From NCBI GenBank assembly GCA_026989405.1, contig JALSJL010000260.1:1-13372 (forward strand): 13,372 nucleotides of DNA. The letters run 5' to 3'. The notes below the pieces were generated by a model. The model did not search any database. It saw nothing but the letters and a program-made list of their open reading frames with translations, and was not told where the DNA came from. Source of the stretch: Marinosulfonomonas sp. (GTDB lineage: Bacteria; Pseudomonadota; Alphaproteobacteria; Rhodobacterales; Rhodobacteraceae). Positions 1 to 6,311 of the stretch are shown piece after piece. A program made the translations under genes and the position numbers. The first letter of the stretch is position 1, and every line of letters begins with the position of its first letter.

Positions 1-10
1 AGGATGCAAA

Positions 11-196
11 ATGATGGTGAAATTCTATTACCCGGACGGGGACTGGTGCTATCGCGGGCTGCAAACAGTTCACGCGGTCTTTCATGACCCGGAAGGCAAG
101 CTGATCGCGCGCGCGCAGAAGGGCGATCGTTCCGGCTACTACGAGTTCGAGATCACCGGTTTCGAACTGGTCGGGCCGGGGCAGGTCTTTACCTGA
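11..196 (+). CDS. Small hypothetical protein (61 aa)
   Basis: This is a short complete-looking ORF rich in aromatic and charged residues (it begins MMVKFYYPDGDW), with no signal peptide, membrane segment or motif that I recognise. AGGA at bases 1-4 lies 6 bases before the ATG at 11 (9 before the second ATG at 14), which supports an internal start. Because the frame is also open to the window edge, it could instead be the C-terminal end of a longer protein. The sequence reads like a compact beta-strand-rich domain with alternating hydrophobic residues in 'YYEFEITGFEL'. Function is unknown. Codon use matches the neighbouring genes, so I think it is real, but the boundaries are only moderately certain. 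Confidence 0.55.
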   Translation: MMVKFYYPDGDWCYRGLQTVHAVFHDPEGKLIARAQKGDRSGYYEFEITGFELVGPGQVFT

Positions 197-239
197 AGGC
201 ACAGGCCCGACAGGGGCCAACCTGTGGCAGCCAGGCGCG

Positions 240-428
240 CTATTTGTTCATCGCTTCGGCGCGCGCGGCGGCGGCGATGATTTCCTCGGCAATCTCGCGC
301 GCCTCGTCCGGCTCGAAATCCAGCGGAAGCTCGATGCCGCCTCCTTCGATGAAAAGGCGCACCATCCCGAGGCTTGTCGGCCCGATCTGAAGATTTGCCG
401 CGATGTCGCTTTGCTTGTCGATGCCCAT
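240..428 (-). CDS. DUF6324-like small protein (62 aa)
   Basis: A 62-residue soluble protein beginning MGIDKQSDIAANLQIGPTSL. It has a short N-terminal part with a beta-rich centre (MVRLFIEGGGIELPLDF) and an alanine/glutamate-rich C-terminal helix (about residues 39-60). I chose the ATG at 428 rather than an upstream ATG at 485 because GGAG (minus strand, bases 440-437) sits 8 bases before it and the upstream extension is low-complexity Pro/Ala. The sequence resembles the uncharacterised DUF6324 family that I recall from Rhodobacterales; that name is from memory. No function is known. It is transcribed away from the tRNA-His gene and is probably a single-gene unit. Confidence 0.75.
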   Translation of the reverse strand: MGIDKQSDIAANLQIGPTSLGMVRLFIEGGGIELPLDFEPDEAREIAEEIIAAAARAEAMNK

Positions 429-529
429 TGTCCCAACTCCGATGACAGGTGCCTGCCCACTAACCCGTGGCGCAGGTGCAGGCAAGAGCGCGAGATGCGC
501 GAAAAAGGCAGGCTTTGGCGCCAGCCCCC

Positions 530-558
530 TTGCATTCGCTCAGGGGCGATTGTAAATC
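530..558 (+). promoter_or_regulatory. Candidate promoter of tRNA-His
   Basis: TTGCAT (530-535) and TAAATC (553-558) are 17 bases apart and end 10 bases before the mature tRNA 5' end at 569, so transcription would start only a few bases upstream of the tRNA. The stretch between the -10 and the tRNA is GC-rich (CGGCCCC), like the discriminators of stringently controlled stable-RNA promoters. GGGGC (543-547) and GCCCC (561-565) form a short inverted repeat around the -10. The -10 matches the consensus poorly, so this is a suggestion from position and spacing. Confidence 0.4.
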
Positions 559-568
559 CGGCCCCAGT

Positions 569-645
569 GCCGCCTTAGCTCAGTTGGTTAGAGCGCTGGA
601 TTGTGGATCCAGAGGTCCCCCGTTCAAGCCGGGGAGGCGGTACCA
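569..645 (+). tRNA. tRNA-His (anticodon GTG), lacking encoded G-1, with A73
   Basis: A full 77-base cloverleaf can be folded by hand: acceptor GCCGCCT (569-575) with AGGCGGT (635-641), D arm GCTC/GAGC, anticodon arm CTGGA/TCCAG around the loop TTGTGGA with anticodon GTG at 603-605, and T arm CCCCG/CGGGG with loop TTCAAGC. The discriminator is A (642) and CCA (643-645) is encoded. Most bacterial tRNA-His genes encode an extra G at -1 facing C73. Here base 568 is T, residue 73 is A, and the first acceptor pair is G1:U72. Loss of G-1 with A73 is known from a clade of alphaproteobacteria with a divergent histidyl-tRNA synthetase, so this is lineage-typical. Confidence 0.97.
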
Positions 646-736
646 CCTTCGCGATTTTCCGCAACAGCGCATTTTCATTGTGCCGATCCCGTCAGGCGCT
701 GGTCTTGCCTCCGAAAGTCGCAAGAGTGGTGAGACA

Positions 737-1753
737 ATGGACGAGTGGGCAAAGCGTTTGATTTCGACCCTTGCCATGGGGGCCGGACTGGCCCTGGCGG
801 GGCCGGTTGCCGCCCAGGTGGCCCTGAAAGGCGTCAGCCTGGCGGGGGCCGATTTTGGCGAAGACAACCTGCCCGGCGAATTCGGCACCCATTACACCTA
901 CCCGACACCGGCCGAGGTCGACTATTTCCTGTCGCGCGGCATGAACCTGTTTCGCCTGCCATTTCGCTGGGAACGTCTGCAGCCCGTCCCCGGAGCAGGG
1001 CTTGACCGCGATGAGCTGTCACGTCTGCGCGCAATCGTGACTTATGCGACCGGCAAGGGTGCGCATGTGGTGCTCGATCCGCACAACTATGCGCGCTATT
1101 TCGGCAAGGTCGTCGGCTCGCCGGACCTGCCCACACTGGCGCTGGCCGATTTCTGGACCCTGCTGGCGCGCGAGTTTGGCTCTGACCGCCGGGTCATTTT
1201 CGGCCTGATGAACGAGCCCTTCGACATGGCGACAGCGCAATGGCTGGAACAGGCGAAAATGGCGATTGCCGCGATACGCGAAACCGGCGCGCAAAACCTG
1301 GTCCTGGTTCCCGGAAATGCCTGGAGCGGCGCGCATTCCTGGACGTGGGAGGATTATGGCGGGGCAAATGCGGTCGTGATGGCGGGCGTCAGGGACCCCG
1401 GCAACAATTTCGCCCATGAGGTGCATCAGTATCTTGACGAAGACTCGTCCGGTGCTTCGGCGCAATGTGTGAGCGCGACGATCGGCTCGGACCGGCTGCG
1501 GGGCTTTACCGAGTGGTTGGAACAGCACGGCGCGCAAGGGTTTCTCGGAGAGTTCGCGGGCGGCGCAAACGAGCGTTGCGCCGCGGCACTGGGCGACATG
1601 CTTGGCTTCATCGAGCGTCACCCCGATCAATGGATCGGCTGGGCCTGGTGGGCGGCCGGGCCGTGGTGGGGCGACTATGCGTTCTCGTTGGAACCCGAGG
1701 CCGGCCGCGACCGGCCGCAAATGGCGGTTCTGGACGTATTCCTGAAGAAATGA
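737..1753 (+). CDS. Secreted GH5 endoglucanase (cellulase), subfamily-5-like
   Basis: A 338-residue glycoside hydrolase family 5 enzyme predicted to cut internal beta-1,4-glucosidic bonds of cellulose or a related beta-glucan by the retaining mechanism. Residues 1-26 form a signal peptide (K6-R7, then a hydrophobic core, likely cut at VAA|Q), so it acts outside the cytoplasm. The catalytic domain spans about 30-336 as a (beta/alpha)8 barrel. Visible landmarks are H116 in DPHNYARY, acid/base E160 in FGLMNEP, H230 in HEVHQYLD, and nucleophile E272 in FLGEF. HNYARY, NEPFD and HQYLDEDSSG resemble fungal EGII/Cel5A and Ralstonia Egl, suggesting GH5 subfamily 5. There is no carbohydrate-binding module. 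I used the ATG at 737 because it begins the signal peptide; the frame is open upstream through the tRNA, which is not coding. GGTGAG lies 3 bases before the ATG. Confidence 0.9.
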   Translation: MDEWAKRLISTLAMGAGLALAGPVAAQVALKGVSLAGADFGEDNLPGEFGTHYTYPTPAEVDYFLSRGMNLFRLPFRWERLQPVPGAGLDRDELSRLRAIVTYATGKGAHVVLDPHNYARYFGKVVGSPDLPTLALADFWTLLAREFGSDRRVIFGLMNEPFDMATAQWLEQAKMAIAAIRETGAQNLVLVPGNAWSGAHSWTWEDYGGANAVVMAGVRDPGNNFAHEVHQYLDEDSSGASAQCVSATIGSDRLRGFTEWLEQHGAQGFLGEFAGGANERCAAALGDMLGFIERHPDQWIGWAWWAAGPWWGDYAFSLEPEAGRDRPQMAVLDVFLKK

Positions 1754-1765
1754 GCCGCAAGCACG

Positions 1766-2230
1766 TCAGCGCACAAGGTCGGGATACAGGATCCAGGTCA
1801 GCGTCATTGCCGGCAGGACAACGACAACAAACGTGACGAACATGTCTGCCCAAAGGCTGTTTTTCCGCCGCAGTCGGCCAAACAGCGTTCCGGCGATATT
1901 GCGCCCGGTGAAGGCCAGCAGATAGTTTTCAAACGCCGCCAGAAGTTTGGTCAGCGAGACCGTCGTGAGAACGAAAAAAGAGGTTCGGTAGATTGCATCG
2001 CGCAGGGAAGGCTCGATCAGGGGGGTGCGATTTGCCAGCAGAGCGGCTCCGAACACGATCAGCAGCAATGCGCCCAGCCGGGCCGAGACCCGCCAGATGC
2101 CCGCAGGCGTGATCCGGCGCAGGAACGGGTTGGTTTCGCGGTGGCCGCGGCGCAGGCAAAGCCAGGTGGAATGTGCATCGAGCACGAGGCCCGCAAGCAG
2201 GAGCACGGCCAGCGTTTGCGGGCTGGGCAT
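1766..2230 (-). CDS. DUF5658-like multi-pass membrane protein
   Basis: A 154-residue integral membrane protein with about four hydrophobic segments (near residues 6-24, 48-67, 82-103 and 128-149). The first carries the pattern D18-x3-T22 followed by E32-x-N34-P35, which resembles the uncharacterised DUF5658 signature (an Asp/Thr-containing helix, then a Glu-x-Asn-Pro turn). No enzymatic function is known to me. Its ATG lies 5 bases after the stop codon of the DUF6476-like gene, with GAG just upstream, so the two are very probably one operon and perhaps translationally coupled. It ends 12 bases from the stop of the convergent GH5 gene with no obvious terminator hairpin between them. The family assignment is from the motif only. 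Confidence 0.75.
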   Translation of the reverse strand: MPSPQTLAVLLLAGLVLDAHSTWLCLRRGHRETNPFLRRITPAGIWRVSARLGALLLIVFGAALLANRTPLIEPSLRDAIYRTSFFVLTTVSLTKLLAAFENYLLAFTGRNIAGTLFGRLRRKNSLWADMFVTFVVVVLPAMTLTWILYPDLVR

Positions 2231-2235
2231 CCGCT

Positions 2236-2550
2236 CTACCGCGCCCGGGGCCGGACCGTGACGGTCTGGCGCAGATCATGGGTGGCGGCGTCGTAGATCA
2301 GGATTTCGTTGTCGTCGGTCACCACTGCATACCAGTCATCGCCGCGCGTGAACGCCAGCACGCGCGCGCCTTCGGGCAGGGTGATTTCCCGGGGCAGGGC
2401 CATCGGGGCCGGTGTCTGCGTGAAGCGGACAGCGAGCATGGCCACAATCACCGCCAGACCAAGGATCATGGTTGCGGTCAGGATCGTAACCAGAATACGA
2501 AGGAAGCGCAGGTTGCGAACCTCTTTTTCTGAAACCGGAGTGTCGTCCAT
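2236..2550 (-). CDS. DUF6476-like single-pass membrane protein
   Basis: A 104-residue protein: a charged cytoplasmic N-terminus (1-17), one transmembrane helix (about 18-41, RFLRILVTILTATMIL start), and a small non-cytoplasmic C-terminal domain (about 50-98). That domain's pattern, LAFTRGDDWYAVVTDDNEI followed by LIYDA, resembles one four-stranded beta-propeller blade. It matches the Rhodobacterales family I know as DUF6476, function unknown. The ATG at 2550 is favoured over an in-frame ATG at 2577 because AGAGG (minus strand, 2560-2556) lies 5 bases before it and the longer form has no Shine-Dalgarno. Its ATG overlaps the rluD ATG on the opposite strand. It is the first gene of an operon with the DUF5658-like gene. 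Confidence 0.8.
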   Translation of the reverse strand: MDDTPVSEKEVRNLRFLRILVTILTATMILGLAVIVAMLAVRFTQTPAPMALPREITLPEGARVLAFTRGDDWYAVVTDDNEILIYDAATHDLRQTVTVRPRAR

Positions 2551-2560
2551 GGCCGCCTCT
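2537..2560. promoter_or_regulatory. Overlapping divergent starts with reciprocal Shine-Dalgarno sites
   Basis: In CCATGG, the minus-strand ATG occupies 2550-2548 and the plus-strand ATG 2549-2551, so two bases are shared by the start codons of divergent genes. The ribosome site for the plus gene (GGAG, 2537-2540, 8 bases before its ATG) lies in codons 4-5 of the DUF6476-like gene. The site for the minus gene (AGAGG read on the minus strand, 2560-2556, 5 bases before its ATG) lies in the first codons of rluD. There is no intergenic space, so each gene's promoter must lie within the other's coding region. Confidence 0.8.
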
Positions 2561-3574
2561 GAGATTGTCATCACCATCGGGCAAGACCCGCCCGGCCGCC
2601 TTGATAAGGCACTGGCCCGCGAGGTGCCAGAGGCCGCGGCACTGTCACGTTCGCGCCTCGCGCGGCTGATTGCCGAGGGCGCCGTGACGCGCGACGGTGC
2701 GCCTGTGACCGACCAGAAGGCCCGTGTGACGCCCGGGCAGGTCTATGTGATCCAGGTGCCCGAGCCTGCCGCGACGCATATCCTGCCGGAAGACATCGCG
2801 CTGGATATCGTTTGGGAAGACGCCGACCTTGTTGTCGTCAACAAGCCGGCCGGCATGGTCGTGCATCCGGCCCCCGGAACACCCTCGGGCACGCTGGTGA
2901 ACGCCCTGCTGCACCATTTCGGGGGCACGCTTTCGGGGGTGGGCGGGCAGGCGCGCCCGGGCATCGTGCACCGGATCGACAAGGACACCAGCGGGCTGCT
3001 GGTGGTGGCCAAGTCCGATGCGGCGCACCACGGGCTGGCCGCGCAGTTTGAAAAGCACTCGGTCGAGCGCAAGTATCTCGCGCTTGTCCACGGCGTGCCC
3101 GACGCCGCCGACCCGCGACTTCGTGGTGTGAAAGGGGTAAGCTTCGAGCCGGGCAACGTGATCCGCATCACGACGCAGCTGGCGCGTCACAAACATGACA
3201 GGCAAAAACAGGCGGTGCTGTTTTCCGGCGGCCGCCATGCGGTGACCCGGCTGCGTCCGCTTGAAACCTTCGGCGAGCCGGCTGCGCTGGCCCTGGTCGA
3301 ATGCTGGCTTGAAACCGGGCGCACGCATCAGATCCGGGTCCATATGGCCCATGCCGGCCACGGGTTGGTTGGCGACCAGACTTATGGCGGGCGCCGGAAA
3401 GTCTCGGCCCGGGCGCTGGAAGACACCGCGCGCGCGGCCGTCGCGGGCTTTCCCAGACAGGCGCTGCATGCGGCGGTTCTGGGGTTCCGGCACCCGGTCA
3501 CGGGTGAAACACAGCATTTCGAAGCGCCGTTGCCCGCTGATCTGGACAGCCTGCTGGGCGCCTTGCGCGCCTGA
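2549..3574 (+). CDS. rluD: RluA-family 23S rRNA pseudouridine synthase (RluD type)
   Basis: A 341-residue pseudouridine synthase; by architecture it is RluD-like, which isomerises uridines in helix 69 of 23S rRNA (1911/1915/1917 in E. coli). Residues about 16-70 form an S4 RNA-binding domain, followed by the catalytic domain (about 85-330). The active-site motif HRIDKDTSG holds the catalytic Asp at D144. Also present are NKPAGMVVHPAPG (98-110) and the C-terminal motif GRTHQIRVHMA followed by GDQTYGG (257-281), all typical of RluA/C/D. Length is normal (RluD is about 325 residues). The frame is open for 80 codons upstream, but that is antisense to the DUF6476-like gene; the ATG at 2549 with GGAG 8 bases before it fits the family N-terminus. 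The RluA versus RluC/D subclass is inferred from the S4 domain. Confidence 0.93.
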   Translation: MAASEIVITIGQDPPGRLDKALAREVPEAAALSRSRLARLIAEGAVTRDGAPVTDQKARVTPGQVYVIQVPEPAATHILPEDIALDIVWEDADLVVVNKPAGMVVHPAPGTPSGTLVNALLHHFGGTLSGVGGQARPGIVHRIDKDTSGLLVVAKSDAAHHGLAAQFEKHSVERKYLALVHGVPDAADPRLRGVKGVSFEPGNVIRITTQLARHKHDRQKQAVLFSGGRHAVTRLRPLETFGEPAALALVECWLETGRTHQIRVHMAHAGHGLVGDQTYGGRRKVSARALEDTARAAVAGFPRQALHAAVLGFRHPVTGETQHFEAPLPADLDSLLGALRA

Positions 3575-3653
3575 TCCGACAGCACGATTGCCAAATTGCA
3601 CCATCGGCGTAGAGTATCAGGCATCGATAACGGCATTTTCACAGGAGCTTCGC

Positions 3654-4778
3654 ATGCGCGGCCATTCAACGATCATTCGCCGGTTTGCCCGCCCGGCCGC
3701 CCTGGCCTCTGCCTGTCTTGTTGCCCTGTCCGGGGCTGCCGCCGCACAGCAGGCCACCACGCTTTCCGAGGGTTGGAATACGATCACAACCGACGCAAAA
3801 TGCTCAACCGGGACGCCCTACCGGTTCTATGTGCGCCCCGGCGCCAGCGAGAACCTGCTGATCTTTTTCAATGGGGGCGGGGCCTGCTGGTCGGGCCGGC
3901 AATGCAACCTGACAACCCAGCCGACCACGCATTACCCATTTGCCGAGATGGACGAAAACAACCCGGCCAATTTTGGCGGGATCTTCAATTTTGACAGCGC
4001 CGAGAACCCGGTTGCCGATCTGACGATGGTGGTCTTGCCCTATTGCACGGGCGATGTGCATGTCGGCAGCGGTCCCAGGACCTACGAGATGACCGGCGCA
4101 GACGGCACCCGGCAGACTGTCGAGGTCTTCCACAACGGATTCGAAAACGCCTCCGGGGTGTTGAACTGGGTCTACGAAAACTATCCGGAACCGGCGCGAA
4201 TCGTGGTTTCGGGCGCCAGTGCCGGTGCGATCGGCAGCTCTTTTCATTCGGGGCGGATTGCCGAGCATTATCCGGATGTTCCGGTCACGCTGATCGCCGA
4301 TGCGGCCGGCGGCTACAACAGCCCGAACATCGCATTGACAATGAACGCCTGGGACGTGGCGTCGGTGCTGCCCGACTGGCCCGAATATGCCGGTGAAACC
4401 AATGATACGCTGACCTTCGAAGACTTCTACATCGCCAGCGCCAACCATGCGCCCAACCTGACGATTGCCCAGATCAACAGCGCCAATGACCTGACGCAGA
4501 TGCAGTTCACCCTGCTGCTAGGCGACGCCCCCGGCAGTTTCACCATCCCGCAGCGCATCCTGAACAACTATGTCGAGATCGAAAGCGCCGTGGATGCCCT
4601 GTCGACTTTCACCAATGGCGGCGAACAGCATGTGGTGGTGCTGGGCCCCGAGTTTTATCAATACAGCGTCCAGAACATGCGCCTGCGCGACTGGTTTGCA
4701 GGTCTTGCCGCCGGCGAACAGGTGCCGGACCTGAGCTGTGTCGATGAAGTGCGCGGCTGCGCGCAGGCGCCGCAATAG
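3654..4778 (+). CDS. Secreted pectinacetylesterase / Notum-like serine hydrolase
   Basis: A 374-residue alpha/beta-hydrolase-type esterase of the pectinacetylesterase (PAE/Notum) family, which removes O-acetyl or acyl groups; plant members deacetylate pectin. Residues 1-31 are a signal peptide (R9-R10-F, hydrophobic core, AAAA|Q), so it is exported. Landmarks are the oxyanion segment FFNGGGACWSG (71-81), YCTGDVHVGS (130-139), and nucleophile S179 in VVSGASAGA. D279 in NSANDLTQ and H326 in GGEQHVVV are the likely rest of the triad. Mature cysteines (C50, C78, C84, C131, C362, C369) could form disulfides, fitting a periplasmic or extracellular site. AGGAG (3643-3647) is 6 bases before the ATG. 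It sits 79 bases after rluD. Substrate is unproven; bacterial members of this family are poorly studied. Confidence 0.85.
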   Translation: MRGHSTIIRRFARPAALASACLVALSGAAAAQQATTLSEGWNTITTDAKCSTGTPYRFYVRPGASENLLIFFNGGGACWSGRQCNLTTQPTTHYPFAEMDENNPANFGGIFNFDSAENPVADLTMVVLPYCTGDVHVGSGPRTYEMTGADGTRQTVEVFHNGFENASGVLNWVYENYPEPARIVVSGASAGAIGSSFHSGRIAEHYPDVPVTLIADAAGGYNSPNIALTMNAWDVASVLPDWPEYAGETNDTLTFEDFYIASANHAPNLTIAQINSANDLTQMQFTLLLGDAPGSFTIPQRILNNYVEIESAVDALSTFTNGGEQHVVVLGPEFYQYSVQNMRLRDWFAGLAAGEQVPDLSCVDEVRGCAQAPQ

Positions 4779-4890
4779 GGCCATGGGCGCGCGCTCGTGG
4801 TTGCGGGCCTGCAGCGATGGATGTATCTCCCGGGGTGCGGTGCCACATCCCGTTTACGATTGTTGAATGAAAAAACAGTAGGTGGGCAGA

Positions 4891-4918
4891 CTTGAAACCG
4901 TGACTTGACGACATATTT
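4891..4918 (+). promoter_or_regulatory. Candidate heat-shock-type promoter of rpoH
   Basis: CTTGAAA (4891-4897) and CATATTT (4912-4918) are separated by 14 bases. This resembles sigma-32 promoters (CTTGAAA, then 11-16 bases, then a C-rich TATNT-like box; the -10 variant seen in alphaproteobacteria is close to CYTATNT). The same bases also allow a poor sigma-70 reading (TTGAAA, 16 bases, TATTTA). A second -35-like CTTGACG is at 4904-4910. The position, 44 bases before the rpoH ATG, fits a promoter. The rest of the 183-base gap (4779-4961) shows nothing else I can support. Confidence 0.4.
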
Positions 4919-4961
4919 AATGTTAAGCCTCGATACATTGGGGCAGAGAGGGGCCTGTTTC

Positions 4962-5858
4962 ATGAGCAACCTGAAGAACTTGCCGGCACCGTCGCCGGAA
5001 CAGGGATTGAATCGGTATTTGCAGGAAATCCGGAAGTTCCCGATGCTGGAGCCGGAAGAAGAATACATGCTGGCCAAGCGCTGGGTCGATCACGAAGACA
5101 GCAGCGCGGCACACCAGCTTGTCACCAGCCACCTGCGGCTTGCCGCCAAGATCGCCATGGGTTACCGCGGCTACGGCCTTCCGCAGGCCGAGGTGATTTC
5201 GGAAGCCAATGTCGGCCTGATGCAGGCGGTCAAGCGGTTCGACCCGGAAAAGGGTTTCCGGCTGGCGACCTATGCGATGTGGTGGATACGGGCTGCGATA
5301 CAGGAATATATCCTGCGCAGCTGGAGCCTTGTGAAACTGGGCACGACCAGCGCCCAGAAGAAACTGTTTTTCAACCTGCGCAAGGCCAAGGCCCGCATCG
5401 GGGCGCTTGAAGAGGGTGATTTGCGGCCCGAAAAAGTCAAGCAGATCGCCACCGATCTTGGCGTGACGGAAGACGAGGTGATTTCGATGAATCGCCGGCT
5501 CTCGGGCGGGGATGCGTCACTCAACGTGATGGTCGGCACCGATGGCGACAGTTCGACCCAGTGGCAGGACTGGCTGGAAGACGAAAACGCCGACCAGGCT
5601 GCTGACTACGAAGAAAAGGACGAGCTCGACACCCGCCGCGAGCTTCTCCATCAGGCAATGGAGGTGCTGAACGATCGCGAAAAGGATATCCTGTTGCAAC
5701 GCCGCCTCCAGGATCAGCCGGTGACGCTTGAAAAGCTCTCGGAGCAATATGGCGTCAGCCGTGAGCGCATTCGTCAGATCGAGGTGCGGGCGTTCGAAAA
5801 GCTGCAAAAACGGATGAAGGAACTGGCGGCGGAAAAAGGCATGCTTGAAAACGCGTGA
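4962..5858 (+). CDS. rpoH: RNA polymerase heat-shock sigma factor RpoH (sigma-32)
   Basis: A 298-residue group-3 sigma factor that directs RNA polymerase to chaperone and protease genes after heat or membrane/oxidative stress. Region 1.2 and 2.1-2.4 cover about 14-125 (core-binding HLRLAAKIAMGYRGYGLP; -10 recognition around ATYAMWWIRAAIQEYI). The RpoH box QKKLFFNLRK (132-141), diagnostic for this subfamily, is present and intact. Region 4.2 with its helix-turn-helix is at about 253-283 (VTLEKLSEQYGVSRERIRQI). An in-frame ATG at 4905 would add 19 residues not typical of the family; the start MSNLKNLP at 4962 is preceded by GAGAGGGG (4946-4953). Length is typical. Rhodobacterales often carry two rpoH genes; the good RpoH box suggests the classical RpoH1-type heat-shock factor, but this window cannot settle it. 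Confidence 0.95.
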   Translation: MSNLKNLPAPSPEQGLNRYLQEIRKFPMLEPEEEYMLAKRWVDHEDSSAAHQLVTSHLRLAAKIAMGYRGYGLPQAEVISEANVGLMQAVKRFDPEKGFRLATYAMWWIRAAIQEYILRSWSLVKLGTTSAQKKLFFNLRKAKARIGALEEGDLRPEKVKQIATDLGVTEDEVISMNRRLSGGDASLNVMVGTDGDSSTQWQDWLEDENADQAADYEEKDELDTRRELLHQAMEVLNDREKDILLQRRLQDQPVTLEKLSEQYGVSRERIRQIEVRAFEKLQKRMKELAAEKGMLENA

Positions 5859-5933
5859 CGCTTGATCTGGCAAGAGGCCGGCCCGTCCGGTCACAAGATT
5901 GGGCGGCCGCGACAGTAAAAGAGGGAAACGCCC

Positions 5934-6290
5934 ATGACATCTGACAACGAACCGGTCGAATTGAAACGTCCGCCCGAAGACGGCGGCGACACTCCTTCTG
6001 GCCGCCGCGATATCTGGATGCGCGGCCTGTGGATGATCTTGTTTGCACTGTTTTTCGGATTGGCGGAAAGCGTTCTTCTGGTGGTGGCGGTCGTCCAGTT
6101 TTTCTGGATGCTGTTCGCCGGGCAAAAGAACGCCGCGCTTGCAGAGTTCGGGGTCGACCTGGGAAAATGGTTGCGCGATGTCGCCCGTTTCCAGTCGGGT
6201 GCTTCCGAGAACAAGCCCTTTCCCTGGGCCAGGTGGGGTGAAACGACGTCAGACCCGGTCACATCCCATGAACGGGATTCCCATTCTTGA
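5934..6290 (+). CDS. DUF4389 domain membrane protein
   Basis: A 118-residue protein matching the DUF4389 family of proteobacterial membrane proteins of unknown role. After a polar N-terminus (1-27) comes a long hydrophobic stretch (about 30-62, RGLWMILFALFFGLAESVLL start) that can form one long or two short membrane helices. An amphipathic segment typical of the family follows (GKWLRDVARFQSGASENKPF, 77-96). The C-terminal tail is polar and disordered-looking. AGAGGG (5920-5925) lies 8 bases before the ATG. It starts 75 bases after rpoH on the same strand, so it may be read through from rpoH or have its own promoter; I see no convincing terminator between them. It converges on the dipeptidase gene with a 21-base gap. 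Confidence 0.88.
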   Translation: MTSDNEPVELKRPPEDGGDTPSGRRDIWMRGLWMILFALFFGLAESVLLVVAVVQFFWMLFAGQKNAALAEFGVDLGKWLRDVARFQSGASENKPFPWARWGETTSDPVTSHERDSHS

Positions 6291-6311
6291 GCGACATGCC
6301 CTGGCTGGCGC

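Noticed and set aside
467..736. N-terminal extension of the endoglucanase frame to base 467
   Set aside because: It would translate through the tRNA-His gene and its promoter and place the signal peptide internally.
646..736. Search for a tRNA terminator or an endoglucanase promoter
   Set aside because: No hairpin with a T-tract and no convincing -35/-10 pair was visible, so none is reported.
1019..1720. 233-codon minus-strand frame inside the endoglucanase gene
   Set aside because: The plus strand encodes an intact GH5 enzyme with all catalytic residues; the minus frame is Arg/Pro-rich and unlike a real protein.
4817..4870. 17-codon ORF (MDVSPGVRC start) upstream of rpoH as a possible leader peptide
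   Set aside because: It lacks a Shine-Dalgarno site, lies upstream of the candidate promoter, and shows no regulatory codon run; likely chance.
5859..5933. GC-rich GGCCGG/CCGGTC segment after rpoH as a terminator
   Set aside because: The pairing is imperfect and no run of T follows, so an intrinsic terminator cannot be supported.
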